64,000 bases of DNA from Valencia hispanica (Eukaryota; Chordata; Actinopteri; Cyprinodontiformes; Valenciidae). Positions 1 to 59,609 of the stretch are shown piece by piece. The position numbers were made by a program, and so were the translations under genes. The stretch covers positions 29,780,235-29,844,234 of the forward strand of contig OY747712.1 of the NCBI GenBank assembly GCA_963556495.2, given 5' to 3'. Below the pieces are notes generated by a model. That model searched no databases. It saw nothing but the letters and a program-made list of their open reading frames with translations, and had not been told where the DNA came from. Position 1 is the first letter of the stretch. The number at the start of each line of letters is the position of its first letter.

Positions 1-1457
1 AATGCTACAGAAGAAACTAAAGTCTGGCTAAAGTCCAGTTATCATTTCTGTTTAAGCACTTTTAATGTCATCCATCAAACGTTTCAATGAGAGGAATAGA
101 CAGATATTAAATGATGTAATGCACCTAACATATTTTTTTGCCTAAAATCCTGTGACCAGCTGGTCACACGGATCGTCTGTCATGAATGTCACCAACACCC
201 TAAAACCGCAAAGCTGGCTTACCTTTTCATAGGTCTAGAGTAGAACAGCTCTTGTACCCTTTGCCCTTTCAGACATTTCACAGAGATGGCTTGAAGGCAT
301 CTAATTTCCAGTGTGAAATATTTTGTGAAAGTAGGCATAGTATTTCCTGCACCATATCCTAGTTTGCCATTCCACAAAGAATCTCTCCTTTACTGTTTAT
401 TTGTGCTTATAACTTCAGGATGACAAACTAGGGTAGTGTCAAAACATAAATCACAAAAACTAATCTAACACAATAGAGCTAATATTTTCCTAAATGAAAT
501 ATCATTAGTAATAGCATAACCCTAGGTTATGAAATAACAATACACTTCTTGGTTCTTAAACCATCCAAAATGTCCCTTACCATCATTCCACCATTGATCT
601 TATTGTATGTCAGGCTAACAGAGAAGGTAAAAAAAAGGTGGAATTGGCTTTTAGTGGAGTTTTCCATATTTTATTGTCATCTTACGACTGCACATTCATT
701 TGGTGACAGGATGTCAGTCGTGCTAAGAGTGCCCTATAGTATTTTTTAGCATTCATTTCAATTTTGTTGACATGAATGCTAATGTAATGCACTAATTCTG
801 TTCAGATTGGAAGCCCATAATGAAAACGTCTAATGAGGTTGAAAATAGAAAGAGAAGGAAAGTAAATATTTGAAGAAACTTGCTGGTCATTTCGTGTAAA
901 CCTGAAGATAACAAAAGCTTTGGATTTTGACAGTGCAGTAGTTTTTCTTAATGTTTATTCTGCCCTACCCTAAGTGAGACGAAAATGCCTAAAATAAGGA
1001 TGTCAAAAAAGCAATAGATTTGATAGAAATGCAAAAGCTATTACATTTTAAAAGGAAGACTCTTTTCCACAGAGACTGTGACAACTCTACCCCATTAAGC
1101 CAATCTCATTTTGCAGCAGTTTGTCACATTGTCAAATTCCTGTCTTGCTCCACTTAAAACATATGAAAGTTACATTTTCTCCAGTGATATGCACAAGTTT
1201 GAGCAAGTCAAGTGCTCATCAAATGGGGCAGACTCTTTTGATGCCAAAGCAGAGGAGACACATGAAAAGAAAAAAGATCCTATCATGGTCTAATTAAAAA
1301 TCAACTCATTTTCATGAACTTCATCTGCCATTGGTAACTGCTGAAGCTGATTTAGTTTCATCTGCATCATCTTCAGGCAGCACAGAACATCATGAGCCGT
1401 CTTCCCTTTCATCATGCCAACTCTTATGTTCTCTTTCAATGTTTGCTGCTCTCTCAG
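1..1457. other. ephb1 intron, 3' part of the one preceding the first exon in view
   Basis: AT-rich non-coding sequence. No exon, transposon end, RNA gene or long inverted repeat is recognised. The transmembrane-segment exon expected just upstream is not present. Confidence 0.7.
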
Positions 1458-47737
<46,280 letters not shown>

Positions 47738-47740
<3 letters not shown>

Positions 47741-47857
47741 CTACAGGGGGCGCTGTGCCACGGAACGGGCAGCATTCGGAGGACGAACAACAGCAGCCCC
47801 CGAATGACCCCCGATCCATCGGAACGCGCCAGAGTCGAGACTATCGTCCTAATCTAA
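47738..47857 (+). promoter_or_regulatory. Possible stop-codon readthrough context and 38-codon extension
   Basis: Seen: the ephb1 stop is TGA followed directly by CTA, and the same frame stays open for 38 codons (47741-47854) to TAA at 47855-47857. The extension starts LQGALCHGTG, contains NNSSPRMTPDPSE and ends RVETIVLI. Known: UGA-CUA is the core of the readthrough motif found after several vertebrate stop codons. Inference: a minor isoform with a different hydrophobic C-terminus could be made. An open run of this length in GC-rich DNA can also arise by chance. Confidence 0.35.
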
Positions 47858-50800
47858 ACCCCCACCACGGCAAAAGGAGACCAGGGTTTGCGCTACCACA
47901 CAGAAAGCAGTTTTCATATCTCATGCAATCCACCACATGCATTCAGGGTCCATACTGTACCTGCCACTTTTTTCTCCATTGATTACAAAAGGAAGACAAA
48001 GACCGATCTTGCGGTTACCAACTACATTTGTGTCATTGTAAACCAAATAACTACTATAATAAGACATTAGCACAGGGAACAACGTACGAATTGTGCGGTT
48101 GTGGTAAACAATTGATATTGTGCTTCTATATTATCTGGACTAAAACACATTTAGAATGTAGACACACGTGTGAGACATTTAGAAACCTGTGACCTGTGAT
48201 TTTTACCCATACCTTTGTCAGTGTGCAAGATGAAGGCGCTTTTACCTGGCGGAAGACAGAATACAGACAAAGAAGCAACTTAAAGGAGAACTAACTAGTC
48301 GGAGAGGTATACAGGGATGTACAGTGGAGCACCAATTTCAACTTTTGCATTTATTTTTTTTATTTTTTATTTTTTTTGCTTGTTTATAGATTTTTAATAT
48401 TGTATTATAAATGAAAAAATTCAGAGCTTAGTTATATTTTTGTCTTTTACCATCTGTTTTGTGTTGCCACTATAGCAAGTTGCCACCCACTTGTCTCTTC
48501 ACTTAAACACTACCTGTGGAGGTCCGGTTGGAAGGCCTTGCCTAAAGGACTTTTTAACTATCTCCACCAAGAGAATATAAATATGTTTGTCTCTTGCTAA
48601 ATATGATTATATCTTTCATAATAAACCTTCATATTGAAGGTGTTACATATGAATATGTATGTACAGAACTCTCTGCTTGCATTTTTGGCAAAGACATGTT
48701 GACTAGATTGTGATAAGACACATACAATGTGTAGTTTTCTGTAAATCCCTGGTTTCCTTATCACAGCTGAACAACGGACAATTGTTTGAACGTCTTCATG
48801 TTCCAGGGGCACCCGATGACTTTTCTGCCAGAATCTTAACTGAGGAAAATGTAAATTGATCATGGGTAAAGAACTGTTATTGTAGACCTGTATGAAAATT
48901 GTTGTAGGAGTTAAAATATTGGGAAAAAATATTTTACTGGAGATCATGTTAAATGTGGGTGTACACATCCTGTCTTTTGCTGGTGAGCACTTACATGTAC
49001 AGATATGTTTTATGTTTCATTTTGCGTTTTTATATATCGCTTGTGTTGGGATTGGTCTACAGGATGTAATGCTAAATTAAGGGTTGTGGCTTGGCTGACC
49101 AAAACTCATGGTAAGCAGCTGCTGATCATAAAGAACACAAAAACATACATATGCATTTGTATTAAATTACTCTATGTCTAGAGAGTTTTATTTTGGGATA
49201 AATTCTAACAAGTGCTGTAAATATCTTAGCTGAGGCGAGACTTTCTGCAAATTTGAAATGCATGAGAGAGCAGCTAATCAAGGCATTGGAAATCAGGGTG
49301 ACTCACCATCACTTTCTTTCACAGTGAAAATTAACATCTGGGCTGGGGTTTGCCAAAAGGAACACAGTGCCATTTCAATGAACACACTATCTTAAACAGC
49401 CCTCAAGAGCCCACTGCTCACCATAAAATCTGACCTCATACATGCTGCTGTATTTTAGTTGCTATCCCTACACCCTTACTGTAGGTGTTTACCTTATGTA
49501 GAGGCGAGATGAAGGCAAATGCTGTGGTGTTACATAGAATTTAACAAAGATTTTGCTACATCAATCCCTAAGGATAGACTGACAACTGCCTATACACTTA
49601 CTCCTCATTTTTAATATAGTATATGGGTATATGTCTTTTTAGTCTAGCATGAGTGATTTCTTAACACAGTTTGATGTTAATTGTTACTTGACAACAAAAA
49701 CCTTAATAACACTTAATTTTGCAAAACACAGATTCCCCTTTAACTTCCTTCCATTAACATGGATATTATTGGCAAAATATTTCCTTTTTAGTCATTATTA
49801 AGCAATTAATATTGCTTATTGTAAATCAACATTACTTAAGAGTTTTCTCAACTTGTTGCAACTTAACACTTCCATTGTTTGTATGCTTAAAATGGCATTG
49901 CAAAGTAAATATTAACAGTGAATATTGACATGCATGTCATGAATAGATATCAAATTTCACATTTGTTATTTTTGAATTAAACATCACTTGATAATGGGGC
50001 AGATTCTGCCATATGAGGAGCTCGTTATTGTTTGGTCACTAATAACACTTGTATTTTGGTGTATTTTACAAAAATGAAACATATGTTTGGTGTAATTAAT
50101 AAGGAAAACATATTTTCCTGGTACAATGTTTTCGATATGATAACTCAACATTCTGTTTTTGATAACTGGTCATTTACAAATATGTAATAAATGTTTAATA
50201 ATGACTAACATGTAATGTGCAACAAATATATATGGTAATAGAGATCAAGGTTATTAATAATTTGTGTACACTAATATTAAGTGTTGCCAAACCTTTGGCT
50301 TGTCACTCTCACTTAGTTATTTGGGATAGGTGATAGCAGAAGACCATTTATTTTATTTTGCGAATTAACTACACTCAATCCTCTCACAATTATAGTTCGT
50401 ATTATCCTCTTTCTGTCCTCCACTCTCTTCCAGGTCGCTCTAGTTTGCTGGCTGGCCTCCAGCTTGTTTATCCTTGGTTTAACCAAGCTGTCCAGGGCAC
50501 TGTTTGGAGCTGGGCTTGGCCAGTGCTGGCCAAAGAAATAGTTGGCGGCATTCTTTAGTGTGCCCAGACAGGGTGCAAACACCTGCTAGGACCCCTGTCT
50601 GACAGGCATATGATGAAATTGGGGTTGGGGGGACTGATAGGGGCATTTAAATAAACACAAAGAAACAGGAAACCCTTTTAATGTGATTATAAAATATGCT
50701 CCTAAATCTGTCATGTTTTACCCTTGAAAAGATCAAAGTGTGTGGAAGGATGGTACAAAGAGGAGGAGAGGCTGTTTAGAGGAAGGCTGGTTTGCAAAGA

Positions 50801-51985
50801 AGACATGGTATTAAAAGAGGATGAGTAGTTGAAAGTCAGAATCGCTCTCTTTTAGCTTGAAGTGTGGTTTATGCTTCAATATCCCTTTCATTATAGAAAT
50901 GCAAGTTTCTTTGGTGAGGTTAGGGAATGAAAAATATTGTAATTAAGCAACTGGTTTGCCCTTTGGACAAAATCAATTGCATTTGGTTTTAACTCCCTAA
51001 GTCATCGATTTACTAACTAAAAATAATATGTTCCTTAATGCAGGCTTAGATACCTTACACTAAAACCCATTTAATCAATTTGAATGTATTACTTCTCTAT
51101 TCAGCTAAGTCATGTGTGTTTGCTTTTCAACCCATGAGCTTGTGAATGAGATGGTGAATGTATTCATTATCTAACTGTGCAATTCTTTTAGCCTCATTTG
51201 CTCTGTTTGTCTTGTGAAATATCTTACTCTATAGTGACACTCCAATGTGATGAATGGAGAAATGGCTTGCAGTCCCTCCATGTAAGGAGGTTTCTACAGA
51301 AGCCATTTATCACGTACTGATACAAAACACAAGAAGCGAGCTTGTTAAGCGTTTCATGTTCCCGTAACTGTCTGAAGAGTGGCCAACGACCCATTTAGTT
51401 ACTGGAATCATGCCTTGCTTTTATGGATCAGCTATAGTCACCTGAAAAAGCCAGACATGACTCCCAGCAAAGAATATTCTCATTAAACTGGATTTTTTTC
51501 CCCCACCTTCTGTTCTAGTCTGGCTTCTAAAAGATTTACAGTACACACACAAAACACATTGCTTCACATCCATGCAGATACACACAAACACTGTGAATAT
51601 ATTAAAAAAACAAGAGTTTATGTGGTCAGCCAGGGAGGAGCAGGATAAGATGAAATTGACCTTTTCCCAAATATAGCCACAGTCTCTTTCTTTGGTACAG
51701 ATTTAATGAGAAGAGATTGTGCGTGCACATGTCATTATTTGTTCATATGTGTGAAGGACAGTGGGTTTGTGTTTTGTGCATATCAAACACAGTTATGTGT
51801 ACAGATGTTGTTGTGTGCACAGGTACAACATTGATGAGTATGAATGGTTTTCCTTTTTTTTCATCTGTTTCTGTATAGCTGCCACATGTAAATTGTGAAA
51901 AGTATGTGTCAAAAGTTTGTAAGATGTAACTTTCTGAGAACAATTGTACTAAAATGCACTTAATAAACGCCTTGGAAAACAAGTC
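47741..51985 (+). other. ephb1: Presumed ephb1 3' UTR
   Basis: AT-rich, with no convincing ORF and no recognisable transposon end over most of its length. An AATAAA at 51962-51967 follows a T-rich, TGT-rich stretch and is the favoured poly(A) signal; another AATAAA at 50186-50191 is an alternative. The span is inferred from position only; the true 3' end could be much earlier. Confidence 0.35.
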
Positions 51986-52460
51986 AGTCACTTTGTCACC
52001 CACTGATTTAATGGACAACAATTCTGTAAGTCAACAAAACAGCCAGGAGCGATTATTATCTAGTACCACTTGTGCCAACACTGTGCTGAAGTGTGACATC
52101 AAATACTTTTATAATAGCTATCGACATAAACAGCTTTTAGTCCCCGACATTCTGAGTGGCAGCACATGTTAAAAGCCATCAGAGACTAATAAACAATCCA
52201 TCATTTGGAAAATAAGCAAAATCCAAGGTCCCTAAGATAAATTACAGTGTCTTTGAGAAAATAATCTGCTCATCTAAATACTCATCTGTGTCCTAAGCGT
52301 GCAGTTTTCAAGAGCCTCTCTTGCTGGAAACCATGTTGTACACTAATTACGTAAATAATGAGGTATGTCAAACAATATGGAAATGAATCCAACTTTAAGC
52401 ATGTAGTAATAAATGCGGAAGTCAGAACAGTTATCTGTTATTCTGTGTCAAGACATTTTT

Positions 52461-52800
52461 GACAACATATGTATAAATATACACAGGTTTATATTAATAT
52501 AGCTATGCATACAAAAAATTCTAGTCCGTCTTCATTGATATATTTTGAAAAACATCCAGAAATGTGTTTTTTTTATATCCTGTTGGTGCTTAGTGATTTG
52601 TGTAAATTGACTGCGGACTTGCTCTGGCGTCTGGCAAAAGTAGAATCGCTCCTATTTTTGCCGGATGGCGAAACGGCTGCCGGCGCCGCTAGGCGGCAGC
52701 ATGGGAAATGCTCTCATTGACTACAATGGGAGCATTTTTGCTGCGGAGTGCGTGCCGGAGCGGAGCAAATGCAGTGGAGATTGGGGGTTGGTCCACCAGC
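52461..52800. repeat. Dispersed repeat A, copy 2
   Basis: Starts GACAACATATGTATAAATAT, as does copy 1 at 16986, and shares TTGCTCTGGCGTCTGGCAAA, TCCTATTTTTGCCGGATGGC and GCAGTGGAGATTGGGGGT. Same strand as copy 1. Ends are not resolved. It lies just upstream of the TTAA-flanked element at 52890. Confidence 0.6.
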
Positions 52801-53191
52801 CTGAATTCAGTCTTTATAGTAACAAAGTATTGTGCTGGCAGATGGTTAGTGGTAGTTTGCACTAACTTTATTTCTGCTTTAGGTTTTAAAGGAGCTGTAT
52901 ATAAGAAATGTATTTCAATTAATCATAAAATGGCCCTGATATGACACTAGACATTAAGAAATCATGTTCATTTCAAATACTTATATAACTGACCACAGTA
53001 GTACGGCCAGGATATTGTCATTTGAAAAGTGAAGTTGCAGCTCTCAACTGATGTTGATGATGTCATACTGTGTTTTGGCCTGAAGCGCCACCCTCCACCT
53101 ATTTACCAATGACAAAGTCAGTAATGTTTTGGCATCAGGGTCTCTAGCTTTGCTCTAGTTACAGCTGCAGCTACAAAAGTATTTCGGATAA

Positions 53192-53349
53192 AAAACGTCT
53201 AACGTCACTACACCTAAAAGACCTCGTTATCATTCAGAAATACGTTGTGACAAAGTCCGAAATAAAACAAGGATTTGTATAGGAGATGCCTTTGCAGAAT
53301 GGAGACGGTTAAAAACAGAGACAAATTTGAAGACAGATGCCAAAATAAG
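53192..53349 (+). pseudogene. Coding-like exon inside the TTAA element
   Basis: An open frame ending at a good donor (ATAAG|GTAAGA at 53350). It reads TSNVTTPKRPRYHSEIRCDK, then NKTRICIGDAFAEWRRLK and TNLKTDAKIR. The KRPR start parallels the KRPRTT of the elements at 45906 and 46611. The pattern R-x-x-I-G-x-A-F-x-x-W-R-x-L-K recurs in fish repeats as I know them. No ATG is in frame before a TAA at 53189, so it would be an internal exon. The source gene is not recognised. Confidence 0.45.
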
Positions 53350-53634
53350 GTAAGATTCATCTATGTTTGGCTAACTTGTACTTCATGTAAAAGGACATTT
53401 CAAATATTCATGACAGTCGAACAAAGTTATGCATGTTCGCGCTGTAAATTAATTTCTTAAATAAAATAGATGAGAGAGATTCCTTCAGATATTCGGAGGT
53501 TTTAATACAGACTTGGTTGATCAAGCAAGGAGGTACAGCGTTAACAGAGAATATGCAATACTGACCTGTCTTCCAAAACAAGATCCAGAATTATATAGGT
53601 TCAGTAATGCTGAGCCTATCCATATCAAATCAGA

Positions 53635-53702
53635 CATTTCTTCAGTCGGTAGAGCATTTGACTCACATGCGTAGAAGATTTGATATCGAATTCATAATCA
53701 CT
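53635..53702 (+). repeat. tRNA-like remnant
   Basis: TTCAGTCGGTAGAGCATTTG resembles a tRNA D-arm (A box) and GATATCGAATTC a T-arm (B box) about 30 bases on. Acceptor-stem pairing is not evident. Probably a decayed tRNA pseudogene or SINE head; low certainty. Confidence 0.3.
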
Positions 53703-53715
53703 GTATGTCAGGACG

Positions 53716-54872
53716 CAGAGATGCTCACAAGTCTCAGACCTAGAGTCCAAGTCAAGTCTCAAGTGTTTGACCTAGAGTCCAAGTCAAGTCTCAAGTCTTT
53801 GAACTACAGTCCAAGTCAAGTCTCAAGTCTCCTAGCTAGAGTCCAAGTCAAGTCTCTTTATTATATTAAGTCTCTGGTTATAAGTGTCGCATCATCACCT
53901 ACAGCGACCCATCCAACACTGCATAGCTACATATAAGGAATTCAAAGCATGTAATATATTATGACTCCTTTATCTATTAGCATACAGTATCTCTTAAGTT
54001 AATATCTATATTTTGCCTTGTAGCATGAACACACAGTACAGACCAGAAATTAAGAAAGAGGGTTGGGGATTCCTTAAGGGATATCCTAATTTCTAAAGGT
54101 TAATAAGTTTTAAAACAGTTAATAATTGTTTACACAGACTGTATTACATTAATTTTAACACCCTTCTTTTTTTACCGCAAACTTGCTACTATAGTTAACT
54201 TTCTAAAGAAGGCGCAATCGCTTGTTTGCTAAGGGTCAGGACCTACAGTAACATCAACACACTGAAACTATTGTATTCAGAATATAAAATATTTTATAGC
54301 ACTTTTTAATCTGTGATTGTGTGTTAAAAGTGTTCACAAGATACCAACCTTTCGCCAGCTGTCTTCTCTGCACCAGACGGACGTGCTGTGCATGGAGGGG
54401 AGGGGCTGTGTGTGTGTGTGTGTTTGCGTGCGTGCGTGCGTGCGTGTGTGCGTGTGTGCGTGTGAGAGAAAGAGAGCGAAAAAGACGCGTGAGTGACAGA
54501 GAGACGAAGAGAGAGCAGAGAATACCCTTTGTGTTTTAAATAGCATATAAAAGAAAAAAGAAACCCAAAATGTGACGGTCGGTGTTGATTTTTGTTTTTT
54601 TGGTTGGTGTTGAATCTGTGGCGTACCACCACAGATTCGTCTATGTGTGGGAAAGACTGACGTGGGCACGTTATAGGTAACGGAGGGAGGGGAATAACAG
54701 CAAGCTCATCAGTTATTTCCTAAAAATGAACATTGTTCACGAGTCCCGCAGCTCAAGTCCGAATCGAGTCTGAAGTCTTTCGAGGACGAGTCTCAAGTCA
54801 AGTCTGAAGTCACTGTGTGTGCGACTTAAGTCGCACTCGAGTCGGAGTCTCAAACTCGAGTCCCCATCTCTG
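53716..54872. mobile_element. hAT MITE with AAGTCAAGTCTC tandem repeats
   Basis: Ends CAGAGATG and CATCTCTG with a perfect 8-bp duplication TCAGGACG on both sides (53708-53715 and 54873-54880), the hAT signature. The left part has at least four units of GTCCAAGTCAAGTCTCAAGT type (53735-53860); the right part has matching CGAGTC/AAGTCTG motifs, making the ends self-complementary. The centre holds a (TG)n/(CGTG)n microsatellite at 54407-54464. Inserted within the TTAA element. Confidence 0.85.
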
Positions 54873-57800
54873 TCAGGACGTTCTTAGACGTAAAAGAGAG
54901 TTGCTATGCCAAGCCAGGCTGTAAGAGCCTGAATCAGCAGGTTTGTCCTGACCTAAATTCATACAGTGTCATATAATTAGATTGGTTAACATATCATGAA
55001 GAAAAGACACACAGTAACTATCAGTAACTTACAGTATGTGAACTACACAGAACAGATCATTCTTAATATTACATTTTTCCACAATAGCGCAAAGTAACGT
55101 TACGCTAGCCCATATGGAGGAAGAGGGTCATGGAATTGAAAAGATAAGGAATTGTTTGGGAAATAAAAACAGCGAGTTGTCATTGCCAACATTAGTGATG
55201 CATTATCAGAGCACGTTTCTCTGTCATTATAATTAAACATAATTAACAGAAAAAAAATAGTGTTGGACTCGTCACTTGCCATTGGAAGCTCCTTGTAGCA
55301 GCCTACGTTCCTGCTGGATTTTGCAGCCTATCTGGCAACCTCGAGTCAGGGGGCTGCGGGAGGTGATACACCGCTCTACAGTATTTTGAAAGTGATTGCA
55401 GTACCAGTTTTAGCCACAATCTTACATACAGCTCCTTTAACTCAGATAATCGCCACAGCATCAGATCAGCGTTTACCTTTTTGTTTAACTGAAATATTTC
55501 AGATTAAATTATTTTTAAATCAGAAACCTGGAGGAAATACAAAATGTCTTTTTTCAAATTTGTCCCCTTAACCTGATAAGTTATTGCCATCAGAAGCTTT
55601 CTATAAATGCTTAACTTTTACACAGACCTTAGATGTAAAAAACTGTTATTGTTTTTTGGTAAGAAACTGAGTACTATTAAATTGGATTTGACCATTCCTA
55701 TATGGATAGATTTTAAATTGTTAAACATTTTAATTTAAGAATTGACAGTTTTACTTCCTAAAAGTACAAACAATAATCTTTGTTGTTTGATTGCTGTATT
55801 AACACAGTTGTGATTGAAACTACAAGTTTAAGTTTATACATTTATTTCTACCCTTGTTAGGTTTTTCTGAAATTATTTATTCTTTAAAATCATCTAAAAT
55901 GATGACCATATAGACCCCCTTTGTATTGAGTTTTGTTGCTTTGCTTTGAAAGAAAATGATTCAGTTCATCCAGGCTGATGTATCGCAGTATGTATCAAAG
56001 GGCTCACTTCAAGGTCAAGTAGATGGCTTAATTTCGCCTTGAGTGTTCTAGTGATAGAAAAACCTTACCCCTCCTGTTTGCTTTAGCTTAAATTAGCCCA
56101 TTGGTCCCTATTTTTAGAACAATTTAAAAGGATGAAGAAGATCCTTGTCCTATCACTATGTTAGATTTCATGTGAGAACTGATTGTGTCTGAGCAACATA
56201 GAGAAGCAGAAATAAGCAACATTATCTTTATTGTATGCTTGATCTGTAAGTGGCAGTGTATGAGTGAGAAGGGAGGTTTCACATTAAAGTCGCATGAAGT
56301 TTGAAAAGTGACTTCTCAGCAGCAAATCTCATCCTTGATCAATATTCCCAAAGCAATCACCTGTGAGAAAGGGATTGGTGCACAGCAGGGAACTCCAGCA
56401 GAAAGAAAAATATGGAGTTGAAAGAAGTGCAGTCCTTTCAATGGTGAAGAGCTAAGTGTACAAACAGAAATGTTGAAGCAAAAACTGACTGAGGGACAGC
56501 AAAAAAACAATCTGTAAAATAGGGGCAAAAATAGTAGTAATGCATTACAGGTAGAAAGAACAAAAATCACTTACTACATACACATAATTTCCAAAATCAT
56601 TGTCCTTAGTCCACACCCTCTGGTTTACATGTATTTTGTGCATTTTGTGAATAAATACAAATTTAAGAAAAGGCAAAAAGCCTACAATAAGCTGATTAGA
56701 GCTTTGTTTATCCCCAGGAACTGGTCGCTTGCCTTGTGAGATTGTCCAAGACCTAAATCTGATCTCAGAGCTTGCTGGCGGCTGCAGCTCAGCAATCTGT
56801 GTGCATATTTACTGTAATCTTGGAAGCTGAGGAAATATCCAAATCACAAACCGCTTAGTGGAATCCTGTGTTCTGATATGCATAATTTTACAAGTAGTAA
56901 AACAGCTTTAAAAAAATAGGGAATTAAACAAAACACTGATCACCAAACAGTATTTTAGTACTTTTTAAATGATTGAATACATTGGGTTAGAGTTAGATTT
57001 GCAGAATTTTACAGAATATTAAACATTTTTGTTTTTTAGGTGTTTAGGTGTTTCTAATTATGTTCTCTACATTAAATAAAATATATTAATATTTGCATGT
57101 GTAAATAGTATAACATTGTGTTCATAGTTTGAGTTCCCCAATTTTTTTAGAAAAAACATTATGGCATTAAAAGTAAAATTGTATGAAACATTACATACGG
57201 TTTTTGTCGTTTGTATCTTTCTTTCTTTGTTGTGGATACATCTTTTAAAATGTCATTCCTGCTGATTTCAGATATGTTTAATAAAGCAAGTATGCCACAC
57301 AATTTTTTTTTTACGAAAGAACAAAATTTGTCTCTAGGACATTACATTAATAACATAGCATTTGGTGCCTTGGAAACATATTTATACCCTTGAACACTGT
57401 AACAATTAATCTGCAAACTTCATTGCATTTTTATGGGATTTTATGTGACATTGTAATGGTGTGTGGAATATGACACATCCTTGTATAACTCAGTGCATTT
57501 ATGTAATGTATCACATCAGACACCAACTTCATGAAGGAGAACACTACATTTGTGTTCAACTTCATCATTCTCCCTTTGCTGACTGTTTCTCATTTCTTTT
57601 CTTCCCACCACCCCCACCTAGTAGTATGGAGTAACATCAAATTCAGAGGTGGGTAGTAACTAGTTACGTTTACTCAGTTACATTTACTTGAGTAACTTTG
57701 TGGAAAAAAATAGTGTTTTGGAGTAGTTTTACTAAACCATACATTTTACTTTTACATGAGTAATATTTTTATGAAGTATAATACTCTTACTTGAACAATG

Positions 57801-58010
57801 TCTCTGGGTACTTTACCCACAGCGTGTAACTTTTACTGAATGAAACTGAATGCTTGTTTTAATCAAAAATGCATGAGACTCCCATGTACGGTTTATGTTG
57901 AATGGAGACCTCTTTTTTGTACACTTCATCATTTCTAACATTTCTTTTCTATTTCTGCTGAGGCTGTTGTGCCATTTGGAGTACCTTACCCTGGTCTATA
58001 TATATATATA

Positions 58011-58038
58011 TACTTTTGCAAGCCACTGTGTATATATA
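58011..58038. repeat. Inverted fragment of the Tc1 tip beside the element
   Basis: TACTTTTGCAAGCCACTGTG at 58011-58030 is the reverse complement of the element's own left tip (58053-58072), with TATATATACAAATATATATA between. It is a remnant of another element end or of an inverted tip duplication. Confidence 0.7.
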
Positions 58039-58052
58039 CAAATATATATATA

Positions 58053-59609
58053 CACAGTGGCTTGCAAAAGTATTCGGCCCCCTTGAACTTTTCCACATTT
58101 TGTCACATTACAGCCACAAATATGAATCCATTTTAATGGAATTCCACGTGAAACATCAATACAAAGTGGTGTACATGTGAAAAGTGGAACGAAAATCATA
58201 CATGATTCCATGATGCCCCCTTTGGTCTGAGTGCAGTCAGTTGCCCATAGACATTGCCTGATGAGTGCTAATGACTAAATAGAGTGCACCTGTGTGTAAT
58301 CTAATGTCAGTACAAATACAGCTGCCCTGTGACGGCCTCAGAGGTTGTCTAAGAGAATGTTTGGAACAACAACACCATGGAGTCCAAAGAACACACCAGA
58401 CAGGTCAGGGATAAAGTTATTGAGAAATTTAAAGCAGGCTTAGGCTACAAAAAGATTTTCCAAGCCTTGAACATCCCACGGAGCACTGTTCAAGCGATCA
58501 TTCAGAAATGGAAGGAGTATGGCACAACTGTAAACCTACTAAGACAAGGCCGTCCACCTAAACTCACAGGCCGAACAAGGAGAGCGCAGATCAGAAATGC
58601 AGCCAAGAGGCCCATGGTGACTCTGGACGAGCTGCAGAGATCTACAGCTCAGGTGGGGGAATCTGTCCATAGGACAACTATTAGTCGTGCACTGCACAAA
58701 GTTGGCATTTATGGAAGAGTGGCAAGAAGAAAGCCATTGTTAAAAGAAAACCATAAGAAGTCCCGTTTGCAGTTTGCCACAAGCCATCTGGGGGACACAG
58801 CAAACATGTGGAAGAAGGTGCTCTGGTCAGATGAGACCAAAATGGAACTTTTTGGCCAAAATGCAAAACGCTGTGTGTGGCGGAAAACTAACACTGCACA
58901 TCACTCTGAACACACCATCCCCACTGTCAAATGTGGTGGTGGCAGCATCATGCTCTGGGGGTGCTTCTCTTCAGCAGGGACAGGGAAGCTGGTCAGAGTT
59001 GATGGGAAGATGGATGGAGCCAAATACAGGGCAATCTTGGAAGAAAACCTCTTGGAGTCTGCAAAAGACTTGAGACTGGGGTGGAGGTTCACCTTCCAGC
59101 AGGACAACGACCCTAAACATAAAGCCAGGCCAACAATGGAATGGTTTAAAACAAAACATATCCATGTGTTAGAATGGCCCAGTCAAAGTCCAGATCTAAA
59201 TCCAATCGAGAATATGTGGCAAGATCTGAAAACTGCTGTTCACAAACGCTGTCCATCTAATCTGACTGAGCTGGAGCTGTTTTGCAAAGAAGAATGGGCA
59301 AGAATTTCAGTCTCTAGATGTGCAAAGCTGGTAGAGACATACCCTAAAAGACTGGCAGCTGTAATTGCAGCAAAAGGTGGTTCTACAAAGTATTGACTCA
59401 GGGGGCTGAATGATTACGCACACCCCACTTTTCAGTTATTTATTTGTAAAAAATGTTTGGACTCTTGTATGATTTTCGTTCCACTTCTCACGTGTACACC
59501 ACTTTGTATTGGTGTTTCACGTGGAATTCCAATAACATTGATTCATGTTTGTGGCTGTAATGTGACAAAATGTGGAAAAGTTCAAGGGGGCCGAATACTT
59601 GCAAGCCAC

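Larger units (their letters stand above)
52890..55436 (+). mobile_element. TTAA-flanked transposon with captured exon, split by a hAT MITE
   Basis: Ends AGGAGCTGTATATAAG and CTTACATACAGCTCCT are inverted; TTAA lies on both sides (52886-52889 and 55437-55440). Length is 2547 bp, or about 1.38 kb without the hAT insertion at 53716-54872. It carries a coding-like exon at 53192-53349. Different end sequence from the copies at 45906 and 46611, but the same TTAA target and a related coding segment. Confidence 0.75.

Noticed and set aside
54321..54669. Open frames rich in R/E/C on + and H/T on -
   Set aside because: Translations of the TG/CGTG microsatellite and flanking purine-rich stretch in the hAT MITE.
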